Source: Sterolibacteriaceae bacterium
GTDB taxonomy: Bacteria; Pseudomonadota; Gammaproteobacteria; Burkholderiales; Rhodocyclaceae
Assembly (NCBI GenBank): GCA_025360425.1
Contig: JANYCD010000052.1
Span: 1-40,844 of the forward strand
Direction: 5' to 3'
Length of the DNA stretch: 40,844 nucleotides
The notes under the pieces are model-generated. The model had not been told where the DNA came from, searched no databases, and saw nothing but the letters and a program-made list of their open reading frames with translations. Position 1 is the stretch's first letter, and each line of letters opens with the position of its first letter. A program made the translations under genes and the position numbers. This document shows positions 17,262 to 24,692 of this stretch, piece by piece.

Positions 17262-18458
17262 TTAGATCCCCTTCTCGATCAGGCCACGCATTTCGTCGAG
17301 CAGCATGTAGCCGACGCCGAGCAGCCAGGCCAGCAGAATGTCCTGATGTGACTTGCCATTGTGGGCGACGCGATAACTCGTCGCCAGTGTCATGCCGATC
17401 ATCGAGTAGGCATTGAACACCTGATACCAGTGCAGGGATTTGCGATCGACTTTCAGACCTGATGCTTTTTCGTAGGCTTCGAGAAATTCGCTTTCCCCCA
17501 TCAGGCCGGAGACCAGCAGCGTCTTGCCATCTTCGGATGGAACCGAAAATGCGTGACTGGTGCTCCAAGCCAAGTCCTGGTGGCGGTCGCCGATGCGGCC
17601 AAGCTCCCAATCAAGCCACGTGGTGATCCGCGCGTCGTGCTCGGTAAACAGATAATTACCGGTGCGAAAATCTCCGTGCACGATCGAGAGGCGCTCAACC
17701 GAAGGCGCATATTTGTGCAGCCACGATGACGCCAGTGACATCATCGGTACATCCTCGTCGGAATCCTCTTCCCACACGCGATCCCACCAATTCACCGCCC
17801 ACTCCGCGTTCTGTGTTCCGACTTTCGGAATGTCAAACGCAGAAAGGTCGGCCTTGCGGAAGTCGAAAGTGTGCAGCTTCGCCATGTGCTCGACAAACTG
17901 CGGAGCAAGTTTCTTGCGCAGGTCTTCGGGCATGTGCGTACCCAGCCCTGAAACGCCGCTTTTTACGTTGGTCGGCTTGGTGACTCCGGTCGCGAATCCA
18001 TAAACCAGGCCGGGATACGGCAGGTGCTCGCCTTCGTTGTCGACCCAGAACACGGGCGGGACAGGAATGACGCCCTTGAGAGCCTTGACCAGTTGAAACT
18101 CGCGCAGACGACTGGTCGCGTGCAGCGATTCGGCCAGATCGGTACGCAACACCATGCGCGTTTTTTCCTGACCGACGCCGGGACGATTCCACGACAGATT
18201 GAAACCCATCTGCAGTTTTGACGCGCCGCCAGCCAGCCAATGCGCATCCGTGATTTCGAACGGCTCCTTCAACTGCGAACCAATCAACGAATTCACACCG
18301 GTGACCAAAGCCTCCAGGGGCAGCTTGGTATAGCCGGGTCCGGCGCGCTTCTCCATCTTGCGGGTAAGGGCGCGATCAACTTCCCTTTCCGTTTCAAAAC
18401 GCTTGCGCGTCGCCGCGATCCACTCCGGAGAGGGTTTGTCCTTGTCGATTATTTTCAT
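17262..18458 (-). CDS. APH-fold phosphotransferase family protein
   Basis: This 398-residue protein has the aminoglycoside-phosphotransferase (choline kinase-like) fold. The catalytic loop SIVHGDFRTGN carries catalytic Asp-263, and the metal motif is WLDWELGRIGDRHQDLAW (Asp-283). The DWE form with the GD..xDLAW ending is that of the ACAD10/11-type kinase branch, which phosphorylates hydroxyl groups of small or acyl substrates, rather than drug-resistance kinases. The N-lobe VLRTDLAES matches that branch. AAGGAGAGGG precedes the ATG. It lies 27 nt after the CrtC-like gene and two bases before the helical protein gene. A role in activating a hydroxylated intermediate is inferred from the family and context. 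Confidence 0.85.
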   Translation of the reverse strand: MKIIDKDKPSPEWIAATRKRFETEREVDRALTRKMEKRAGPGYTKLPLEALVTGVNSLIGSQLKEPFEITDAHWLAGGASKLQMGFNLSWNRPGVGQEKTRMVLRTDLAESLHATSRLREFQLVKALKGVIPVPPVFWVDNEGEHLPYPGLVYGFATGVTKPTNVKSGVSGLGTHMPEDLRKKLAPQFVEHMAKLHTFDFRKADLSAFDIPKVGTQNAEWAVNWWDRVWEEDSDEDVPMMSLASSWLHKYAPSVERLSIVHGDFRTGNYLFTEHDARITTWLDWELGRIGDRHQDLAWSTSHAFSVPSEDGKTLLVSGLMGESEFLEAYEKASGLKVDRKSLHWYQVFNAYSMIGMTLATSYRVAHNGKSHQDILLAWLLGVGYMLLDEMRGLIEKGI

Positions 18459-18485
18459 TTTTTCCCTCTCCTTGATGCCAGTGCC

Positions 18486-19529
18486 TCAGGACGTGATGTG
18501 CCCGGAGGATTGGGTCCAGCGCCGGCCATGGCGGCGGGTAAGCGCCTGCAGCGAGGTGATTTCAGATGCCAGGCCGTAACCCACTCGGCCATCGTCCAGA
18601 GTCCAGCGGCACTGGGCGGCATAGACCAGCGAGCTCGCGTAGCAGATCCATGGTCCGCCGGCTTCCGCCGTGCCAACAGCGTGAAATTTCTTGCCGCGCT
18701 TGTCTGTCACGTACACCTCTACCGAGGTAATCACGCTGCCGATGCGATTCGTGTAGAGCTTCATGTCGGTCAGGCCATAAGCCTGACCGTCTTCCATGAC
18801 GTAGCCATGCGCAAGCGATTGCTGCTGATCGACCGGCTTGCCCGGATCCCAATGGTTGATCCACTTGATCGCAAAATTCTTGCCGAAGTGCGCATGCGAC
18901 CAGCCCATGGTCGGCACATCGATTTCGGCCCGGTTGCCCCAACTGTGATCCATGGTTTCCACGCAATCGACGGCATACTCGCGACCGCGGAATTTGAGCG
19001 TCCCGGTGAAATGGCCGGTCAGATCGAAATGGCCGCCATAACCGGAGCCCATGCCCGCACCGGCATGTTGCTCTTCAGTCGTGGCCTTTGCCATCGGACT
19101 GTGATCGGGGTCATGAATGTCAAAAGGCTCCATGAGACCCTTGAAATCGACATGGATCTCGGTGTCGTCATAACCGACATAGTCCACCCGGTAGTCGCGC
19201 GGTGGCTTTACTGCCTTGACGTAAAGCCCGTTGGCGGTGGTGTACTCGGACAACTTCGGTGGCGCCGGCAGCGCCATTTGCGTATCCAGATACAGTGTCT
19301 CGGCACGGTTGTCGACCAGCGCGCCATACAGCGAGATATCGCAGGACTGCACACCAACCGCCTTGCGCGCAACCGTGTAGACGATTGCCATCAACTTTTC
19401 TTCCGGAACATGGAAGCAGAACCAGTTGGTTTCTGCATATCGATGATCGGCATCCGCCGGGGTGTGGTACTCGACGTCTTCAGGTTTAATCAAAATTGCT
19501 CTCCGATTCTCATAAGTCTGGTACTGCAC
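18486..19529 (-). CDS. CrtC/AttH-like two-domain beta-barrel protein (DUF7064/7065-like)
   Basis: This 347-residue protein has no signal peptide and is rich in aromatics and beta strands. The key stretch is CVETMDHSWGNRAEIDVPTMGWSHAHFG. Its DHSWG (194-198) resembles the central motif of CrtC-like hydratases (carotenoid 1,2-hydratase/hydroxyneurosporene synthase) and AttH lipocalin-like proteins. Repeated strands before it (VDYVGYDDTEIHVDFKGLMEPFDIHD) and after it (VITSVEVYVTDKRGKKFHAVG) fit two barrels. Members bind hydrophobic terpenoid or lipid ligands. Hydration, dehydration or simple carriage are all possible and I cannot choose. The gene is 137 nt downstream of the propeller-haem gene and 27 nt before the kinase. 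Confidence 0.6.
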   Translation of the reverse strand: MQYQTYENRRAILIKPEDVEYHTPADADHRYAETNWFCFHVPEEKLMAIVYTVARKAVGVQSCDISLYGALVDNRAETLYLDTQMALPAPPKLSEYTTANGLYVKAVKPPRDYRVDYVGYDDTEIHVDFKGLMEPFDIHDPDHSPMAKATTEEQHAGAGMGSGYGGHFDLTGHFTGTLKFRGREYAVDCVETMDHSWGNRAEIDVPTMGWSHAHFGKNFAIKWINHWDPGKPVDQQQSLAHGYVMEDGQAYGLTDMKLYTNRIGSVITSVEVYVTDKRGKKFHAVGTAEAGGPWICYASSLVYAAQCRWTLDDGRVGYGLASEITSLQALTRRHGRRWTQSSGHITS

Positions 19530-19666
19530 TGAAGCAATGTAAGCCGCTGTTTTGAGTTAACCGCAGGTCTTACACGCGATCACGGGCAAGACCCAAGCAA
19601 GTTCCGTCAGTTCGAGTAAGAAACCGTGGCGACTTGCCTTGAGTCTGCCGCTGTTTGCCGCGCCGG
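19530..19666. other. Intergenic gap inside the accessory unit
   Basis: 137 nt without a credible ORF. I see no strong terminator or consensus promoter on the minus strand, so read-through from the propeller-haem gene into the CrtC-like gene is plausible. Confidence 0.4.
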
Positions 19667-21541
19667 TCAGTCGCCCGGATGCAACCGGATGATGATGTTG
19701 TTGGCGCTCTCGGTGCCAAATATCTTCGGATCCCGTCGGCCGACAGGCAAGCTTGAATAGGTGGTCCAGATATCTCCCGTCTCCGCATCGACTTCGATCG
19801 CACGAATGTAGGTTTCCTTGCGCGGCATCGGGTAATGCCGCCATTTCTGCGTGGCAATGTCGAAACGATAGATCCGATCCGAGTTGCAGGTTGCAGCCCA
19901 GATGGCATTGCGTTTCTTGTCCAGCGTGATGCCATAGGGCCCGGCGCCACGGTCGGGAAGCGTGTAGCGGCCGATCTCGGCACCCGTATCGCCATTGATC
20001 TTGACCAGCTGACCGGCGCCGAATAGCGGCACCCATAACGTACCGTCTTCCTGAACCGCCAGCCGTCGCGGGCCTTCGCCACGTTTGAACGGGATGATCC
20101 GTTCGGCGATACTTTTTTCAGTATCAAACGAACCCACGTAGCCGTAAAGCTGCGCCCACCAGACACGGTTCCGCTTTGTGTCGATCGCCGCCCCGTAGAG
20201 CAACGAATGAAAATGTGTTTCTTCCTGGATGAGTGGCTGGCGATATTTCTTGATCTCGCCCGTCTCGATATTGATGCCCCAAAGCTCGTTCTTGCCCATG
20301 TCGGTGATGAATATCCGGCCCTGCGCATCGGGCTCGACATGCCGGTCCGAATTGATCGCGAAGTCGTGCGTCACGCCGAAATCGGTGCCAGCCGGCGGCG
20401 GATATAAGCGCCACGCCTCGGTCTTGGTGTTGAAGCGCCCGACGTTGAAACTTTCTTCTAGACCCATCCAGATGTTGCCTTCCGCATCGGCGTTCATCGT
20501 GTGCGGGCCCTGACGACCCTTGCCGGGAATCGGATACCATTTCACCGAACCATCCTGCGGATCAAGCGCGCCGAGCCGGTCCTTGTCCGTCTCAATGAAC
20601 CAGACCTTGCTCGATCCTGGCGCAAGGGCGATCTCGCGGGTCCAACCGAACGTGGGCAACACATACTCATCGATGACCGTGTCCTTGGTGACGCCGTACT
20701 CGCCGAGCCGCGCGATATCGTCGTAGCCGATGTAGTTATCAAAATTGACGGGGAAGTTGCGTGCCAGGTTCGGGATGGTGATCGCCATGTCACGCGGAGA
20801 GAACAGGCTGGTGGCCGGCTCCAGGAGCGCGTTGTAGTAGGGGCCACCTTCCTTCAATCCCCAGCGCAGCTCGTCGTGTTCACCCAACCGCAACGTCTTG
20901 TAGCGCATGTACTGGACCATGGACTCCCATGCTGCCACCCGGCCGTGTGCAGGTTCAGAAGTGGCACCTTCCTTCCACGGTTGCCCTTTGGCGGTCTTGG
21001 CTGCCAGGTCGTCGGCAGCGCGCTCGAGCCAGTGTTCGGAGCGGTCGCCTGCCGGCATGCTGACGAGCTTGCTCGAAAAGTTTCTGACCCGGAACGAACC
21101 CAGCTGATGGCAATTCGAGCAATGCAATGTCGTCAACTGATAAGCCATCGAGTTCGGGTCACCCTTGAGCCACGCCGATGCCGGAACCTGGTCGGCAACG
21201 TTCGACACCCGCTTCATTTTTACATCAACAGTCAACCCGTTCGCGGTTTTCGTGACCTTGCGACTGATCTCCTTCCAGCCGATTCTGAATGCGTCGATAT
21301 CCAGACTGGCGGATGGATCCTTCTCATTCACGTAATGTGCCAGGAAGGAACCATCCACTGAAGAGAACACCGTTTTCGTGAACGGCACGACGTCCTTTTC
21401 GCCGATGCGGATGCGGACGAACGGCAGCGCTTTGCCATCGGCGCCCAGAACCCGACCGCTCACATCGAGCGCCAACGCAGGGGGGGCGAGCAGAACCAAC
21501 CCGCACGACAGTGCGCCCAGTTTCATCAGCAGTCTCATCAT
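19667..21541 (-). CDS. Secreted Vgb-like beta-propeller protein with carboxypeptidase-regulatory domain and c-type haem motif
   Basis: This 624-residue protein is modular. A signal peptide (MMRLLMKLGALSCGLVLLAPPALA) is followed by a carboxypeptidase-regulatory-like beta domain (~26-112: VSGRVLGADGKALPFVRIRI...SVDGSFLAHY). A helical cytochrome-c-like segment has the single haem motif LHCSNCHQLGS (141-145 = CxxCH). From about residue 280 there is a six-bladed propeller like virginiamycin B lyase (WTREIALAPGSSKVWFIETD, GPHTMNADAEGNIWMGLE, GRIFITDMGKNELWGIN, RRLAVQEDGTLWVPLFGAGQLVKIN, PYGITLDKKRNAIWAATCNSDRI). A periplasmic redox or dehydrogenase-like role is inferred from the haem plus propeller. 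True virginiamycin lyase activity is unlikely. AGGA lies 6 nt upstream of the start. It heads the five-gene unit. Confidence 0.8.
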   Translation of the reverse strand: MMRLLMKLGALSCGLVLLAPPALALDVSGRVLGADGKALPFVRIRIGEKDVVPFTKTVFSSVDGSFLAHYVNEKDPSASLDIDAFRIGWKEISRKVTKTANGLTVDVKMKRVSNVADQVPASAWLKGDPNSMAYQLTTLHCSNCHQLGSFRVRNFSSKLVSMPAGDRSEHWLERAADDLAAKTAKGQPWKEGATSEPAHGRVAAWESMVQYMRYKTLRLGEHDELRWGLKEGGPYYNALLEPATSLFSPRDMAITIPNLARNFPVNFDNYIGYDDIARLGEYGVTKDTVIDEYVLPTFGWTREIALAPGSSKVWFIETDKDRLGALDPQDGSVKWYPIPGKGRQGPHTMNADAEGNIWMGLEESFNVGRFNTKTEAWRLYPPPAGTDFGVTHDFAINSDRHVEPDAQGRIFITDMGKNELWGINIETGEIKKYRQPLIQEETHFHSLLYGAAIDTKRNRVWWAQLYGYVGSFDTEKSIAERIIPFKRGEGPRRLAVQEDGTLWVPLFGAGQLVKINGDTGAEIGRYTLPDRGAGPYGITLDKKRNAIWAATCNSDRIYRFDIATQKWRHYPMPRKETYIRAIEVDAETGDIWTTYSSLPVGRRDPKIFGTESANNIIIRLHPGD

Positions 21542-21687
21542 GTTATTTCCTGTCAGTCAGTTTAGCCATGTTGGGACTGGGCCCGAGGCTGAATCCAAGC
21601 TCCGCGCAGAAGATAGCGCCAAGAGCATTCGTATCAGAACGTACGATTGGTTTTGATTTAAAACAAAACAAATGATCGTTTTTTGGG

Positions 21688-21716
21688 ATGATGCCCGACC
21701 ATTGATGGGCTGTCAA
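21688..21716 (-). promoter_or_regulatory. Promoter of the five-gene accessory unit
   Basis: Perfect -35 TTGACA (21716-21711), a 17-nt spacer and CATCAT (21693-21688) lie on the minus strand. The leader would be about 140 nt and AT-rich, holding GTTTTGATTTAAAAC-like inverted-repeat sequence (about 21650-21664) and a GATCGTTTT motif that recurs at 21675 and 21721. These are possible operator sites for an unknown regulator. Confidence 0.45.
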
Positions 21717-21796
21717 ACAGGATCGTTTTGACTTTGCGCCGATGTTTCAACTGACCTGCAAACAGGAATGGCGATGAACATGTCCTCAAGCTGCGC

Positions 21797-21826
21797 AAAA
21801 AAACAGGGCTCTGACGACTACCCCTG
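21797..21826 (-). terminator. Terminator of the fatty-acid operon, after the YgfX-like gene
   Basis: On the minus strand CAGGG (21826-21822) and CCCTG (21808-21804) pair around a 13-nt loop and run into seven T. The stem overlaps the stop codon of the YgfX-like gene. Confidence 0.6.
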
Positions 21827-22279
21827 GCGAACCTGATTTTCGGTCTCGGCAACCCAGCGCAGCCACAGGCGAAGCTGACGATGAGACTCCTCTCCCAGTG
21901 CGTCGTGCGGCAACGTCAGAGCGAGGGTCCGCCCCTCTCTTTTCACCAATAGCACCACGAGCCACGAAAATATCGTGGTACGGTCATCCACCTGAACCCT
22001 GACGAATTCGCCATTCCTGTATTTAATTTCAAGTTCACCATCGCTGCGCAGGGTAATCGCCATCAATGCATGCACACTGCGCCGCAGGGCATGAACGAAT
22101 ACACTTCGCCAAACCGAAAACGCGAGCGCAATCCACAATCCAAGTTTGATGAGCGAAGGCAAATCCGTGACCAGCACCATGATGATTGCAAGGCCGTGAA
22201 CCAAAAACAAAACGGCCGCCAGCGTGACTGACGACCGCAATGAAAGTGTGACAGGCAGCCTCATCGACGCCCGGCGCAT
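21818..22279 (-). CDS. Small inner-membrane protein, YgfX-like
   Basis: This 153-residue protein has two close transmembrane helices (~17-37 SVTLAAVLFLVHGLAIIMVLV and ~42-60) followed by a cytoplasmic beta-rich domain (LRSDGELEIKYRNGEFVRVQVDDRTTIFSWLVVLLVKREGRTLALTLPHDALGEESHRQLRLWLRW). This architecture and the downstream-of-fabF position match the YgfX (DUF1434-like) family. The enterobacterial member is the toxin CptA, acting on cytoskeletal proteins; in betaproteobacteria the role is unknown. ATG 22279 shares one base with the TGA at the end of the full-length fabF frame (TGATG). This coupling shows that the frame once ended there. Confidence 0.7.
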   Translation of the reverse strand: MRRASMRLPVTLSLRSSVTLAAVLFLVHGLAIIMVLVTDLPSLIKLGLWIALAFSVWRSVFVHALRRSVHALMAITLRSDGELEIKYRNGEFVRVQVDDRTTIFSWLVVLLVKREGRTLALTLPHDALGEESHRQLRLWLRWVAETENQVRQG

Positions 22280-22389
22280 CAGACCTTGCGAAATACCAAG
22301 GTGCCGTTGGTACCGCCAAAACCAAAATTGTTTTTGACGGCGACATTGATTTTCATCTGTCGCGCAGTATTAGCGCAGTAATACAGATA
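22279..22389 (-). other. C-terminal coding segment of fabF beyond an in-frame TGA
   Basis: After the TGA at 22392-22390 the same frame continues for 36 sense codons and ends at TGA 22281-22279. It encodes YLYYCANTARQMK then INVAVKNNFGFGGTNGTLVFRKV, the normal end of beta-ketoacyl-ACP synthase II, including the active-site gating loop GFGGTN. The coding quality is intact, so the lesion is either very recent, recoded or an error in the sequence. Confidence 0.85.
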
Positions 22390-23511
22390 TCACTCCGGAT
22401 CCTGTTCGAAAATATTGCGCGTCGGCGGAGAAACCGGGTGATACAAGGCCAGCACACTGAACACGGACTCGATCCCGCCAGCACCACCAAGCAGATGGCC
22501 GGTCATGGATTTGGTGGAATTCACCACCAATTTTTTTGCCGCGTCGCCAAAAGCCATCTTGATGGCTTCGGTTTCGTTCTTGTCACCAAGCGGGGTCGAG
22601 GTGCCATGCGCATTGAGATACTGCACTTCGTCCGGATTGACGCCTGCGTTGCGCAAGGCCGACTGCATGCAGCGTGTCGGGCCTTTAGTGTCGGGCGCGG
22701 TCATGTGAAAAGCATCTCCACTCATGCCGAAACCGGCCAATTCGGCATATATGCGTGCGCCACGTTTTTTCGCATGCTCGTATTCTTCAAGCACCAAGAC
22801 GCCGGCACCCTCACCCAATACAAAACCATCGCGGTCCTTGTCCCACGGACGACTGGCAGTGGCCGGGTCGTCATTGCGCGTAGACAGAGCCTTGGCGGAG
22901 CCGAAGCCGCCAACGGCGAGCGGACTGATGCAGGATTCGGCACCACCGCAAACCATCACGTCGGCGTCACCGTATTCAATCATCCGGCCGCTGACGCCGA
23001 TCGCGTGCAGTCCGGTGGTGCAGGCCGTCACCACCGCCAGATTCGGTCCCTTGAGACCGAACATGATGGACAGATTGCCCGAGATCATGTTGATGATGGT
23101 ACTGGGTACGAAGAAGGGCGAAATCTTACGCGCCCCACCCGCTAGAAAATCGTTATGGGTTTCCTCGATCATCGGCAAACCGCCGATGCCCGACCCGATG
23201 TTGACACCGATGCAGTCGGCATTTTCCTCAGTGACTTCCAAGCCCGAATCCCTGAACGCCTGAATGCCGGCCGCCATGCCGTAGTGGATAAAAATATCCA
23301 TGCGGCGCGCCTCTTTTGGCGACAGATAGACGCCGACATCGAAGTTCTTCACCTCTCCCGCAATTTTGGCTGCGAAGGACGAGGCATCAAAACGGGTGAT
23401 CGGCGCAATGCCGCTCTTGCCCGCGAGTACGCTGTCCCACGCCTCGGAAACGGTATTGCCGACCGGGGAGATGACCCCCAAACCGGTAACGACGACTCTA
23501 CGACGTGACAA
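22390..23511 (-). CDS. fabF: Beta-ketoacyl-ACP synthase II, interrupted by an in-frame stop
   Basis: The open part is 373 residues; read through, it would be 410, the normal length. FabF elongates acyl-ACP by Claisen condensation with malonyl-ACP. Catalytic residues present are Cys-164 ([10 protein letters not shown]), His-302 ([11 protein letters not shown]) and His-339 ([13 protein letters not shown]). The TGA falls at residue 374, right after IFEQDPE, where homologues usually have Cys in a PECDLxY context. The next codon is TAT where Asp (GAT) is usual, so two adjacent bases appear changed (TGCGAT to TGATAT). Without the GFGGTN loop the product would be non-functional. Since FabF chemistry is normally needed, a second copy, read-through or a sequence error should be considered. 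It follows acpP by 93 nt. Confidence 0.9.
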   Translation of the reverse strand: MSRRRVVVTGLGVISPVGNTVSEAWDSVLAGKSGIAPITRFDASSFAAKIAGEVKNFDVGVYLSPKEARRMDIFIHYGMAAGIQAFRDSGLEVTEENADCIGVNIGSGIGGLPMIEETHNDFLAGGARKISPFFVPSTIINMISGNLSIMFGLKGPNLAVVTACTTGLHAIGVSGRMIEYGDADVMVCGGAESCISPLAVGGFGSAKALSTRNDDPATASRPWDKDRDGFVLGEGAGVLVLEEYEHAKKRGARIYAELAGFGMSGDAFHMTAPDTKGPTRCMQSALRNAGVNPDEVQYLNAHGTSTPLGDKNETEAIKMAFGDAAKKLVVNSTKSMTGHLLGGAGGIESVFSVLALYHPVSPPTRNIFEQDPE

Positions 23512-23565
23512 GGCAGGCTCCTGCGATAACGGAGGTGATCACTTGCGGATTTCGCTTCGATGGAT

Positions 23566-23584
23566 GATCACGACTGTCGTGATC
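23566..23584. repeat. Perfect hairpin between acpP and fabF
   Basis: GATCACGA (23566-23573) and TCGTGATC (23577-23584) pair perfectly around CTG. There is no T-tract, so it is more likely a mRNA-processing or stability element letting acpP be expressed above fabF than a full terminator. Confidence 0.5.
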
Positions 23585-23604
23585 CCCACCAACGCGCGAG
23601 CAAT

Positions 23605-23844
23605 TTACTTCTTGAGATTGTTGTTGACGTAGTCGATCGCCTGCTGAACGCTGGTGATCTTTTCTGCGTCTTCATCGGGAATCTCGCACTCGAATTCTTC
23701 TTCGAGAGCCATGACCAGTTCGACGGTGTCCAGCGAATCCGCGCCCAGATCATCCACGAAGGATGACTCGTTCTTGATCTCCGCTTCGTTGACGCCCAAC
23801 TGCTCAGCGACGATTTTCTTGACGCGTTGTTCGATGTTCTCCAT
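23605..23844 (-). CDS. acpP: Acyl carrier protein
   Basis: This 79-residue acidic four-helix carrier starts [20 protein letters not shown]. The phosphopantetheine-bearing Ser-37 is in [18 protein letters not shown]. The ending [17 protein letters not shown] is canonical. It is modified by AcpS (encoded at 3710-4087). Start 23844 is chosen from the family N-terminus; 12 in-frame codons upstream are leader. It has its own extended -10 promoter and follows a terminator after fabG, so it can be transcribed independently of the fab genes upstream. Confidence 0.98.
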   Translation of the reverse strand: MENIEQRVKKIVAEQLGVNEAEIKNESSFVDDLGADSLDTVELVMALEEEFECEIPDEDAEKITSVQQAIDYVNNNLKK

Positions 23845-23890
23845 GCGTAGCCCCTTCCCTGTTGTGCGGTGTAGTAACAAAAGCCTGCGT

Positions 23891-23899
23891 ATTTTACCA
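23891..23899 (-). promoter_or_regulatory. Extended -10 promoter of acpP
   Basis: TGGTAAAAT on the minus strand is an extended -10 (TGn-TAAAAT) about 47 nt before the acpP start. The -35 region is poor, as is common with extended -10 promoters. It sits directly after the fabG terminator. Confidence 0.5.
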
Positions 23900-23920
23900 A
23901 AAAGCCGGGGGCAATCCGGC
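23899..23920 (-). terminator. Partial terminator between fabG and acpP
   Basis: GCCGG (23920-23916) and CCGGC (23908-23904) pair around a 7-nt loop and run into TTTTT on the minus strand, 21 nt after the fabG stop. It is short, so probably leaky. Confidence 0.5.
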
Positions 23921-23940
23921 CCGATCAGGCCTTAAGAGCT

Positions 23941-24681
23941 TCAGGTCATATACATGCCACCATTAACATGCAATTCGGCGCCGGTGATGTAACCCGCGCG
24001 CGGTGACGCAAGAAAAGCAACCGTGGCGGCGACCTCGTCAGCCTGCCCGAGGCGACCCAAGGGAATCTTCGTCAACAGTCCCGCTTTTTGTTCACCCGTC
24101 AGCGCCTTGGTCATGTCGGTATCGATGAATCCCGGCGCGACGCAATTGACGGTGATGTTGCGGCTGCCCAGCTCCTGCGCCAGGGCGCGGGTCAAGCCGG
24201 CGACACCAGCCTTGGCCGCTGCGTAGTTCGCCTGGCCGGGATTGCCGGCGGCGCCAACCACCGAAGTGATGTTGATGATGCGGCCGCGACGGGCTTTCAT
24301 CATGCCACGCATGACAAGGCGGGACATGCGGAATACCGCCTTGAGGTTGGTGTCGAGGACACTATCCCAGTCGTCATCTTTCAAAATCAGGGCAAGCTTG
24401 TCGCGGGTGATGCCGGCATTGTTGACCAGTATCGCGACTGCGCCGAATTTCTTGTCGATCTCGCCGATCAGGGCTTCGCTGGCGGCAGCGTCTGTCACAT
24501 TGAGGATTGCGCCCAGTCCGGCGATACCCGCCGTGTCCAGTGCCTGCTGTATGTCGGCGGCGCCCGCTGCAGTGGTGGCGGTGCCGATCACGGTGGCGCC
24601 CTGGGCACCGAGTTCCAGAGCGATGGCGCGCCCGATTCCACGAGAAGCTCCGGTGACCAGCGCGACTTGTCCTTTAAGCAT
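23941..24681 (-). CDS. fabG: 3-oxoacyl-ACP reductase
   Basis: This 246-residue NADPH-dependent SDR reduces 3-ketoacyl-ACP in fatty-acid elongation. It has TGASRGIGRAIALELG (cofactor), NNAGITRD, and the catalytic triad Ser-140, Tyr-153, Lys-157 (NYAAAKAG). The ending YITGAELHVNGGMYMT is FabG-specific. Start 24681 matches the family; the open frame upstream runs into fabD. It lies 11 nt after fabD in the cluster. Confidence 0.97.
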   Translation of the reverse strand: MLKGQVALVTGASRGIGRAIALELGAQGATVIGTATTAAGAADIQQALDTAGIAGLGAILNVTDAAASEALIGEIDKKFGAVAILVNNAGITRDKLALILKDDDWDSVLDTNLKAVFRMSRLVMRGMMKARRGRIINITSVVGAAGNPGQANYAAAKAGVAGLTRALAQELGSRNITVNCVAPGFIDTDMTKALTGEQKAGLLTKIPLGRLGQADEVAATVAFLASPRAGYITGAELHVNGGMYMT

Positions 24682-24692
24682 TGGTAGATCCC

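Noticed and set aside
18240-19532. 430-codon plus-strand frame opposite the CrtC-like gene
   Set aside because: It is antisense to a coherent operon gene, spans the kinase/CrtC junction and shows no recognisable motif or ribosome-binding site.
22279-22392. Genetic-code reassignment of TGA
   Set aside because: Many genes in the window (for example nadB, rseA, recO, ispD) end at TGA at their normal family C-termini, so TGA works as a stop.
22340-22392. Selenocysteine insertion in FabF as the preferred explanation
   Set aside because: TGA at a Cys position with a nearby stem is suggestive, but the adjacent Asp-to-Tyr change, the lack of any known Sec-FabF to my knowledge and the coding origin of the stem make it weaker than error or true mutation. 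It is kept only as a possibility in the findings.
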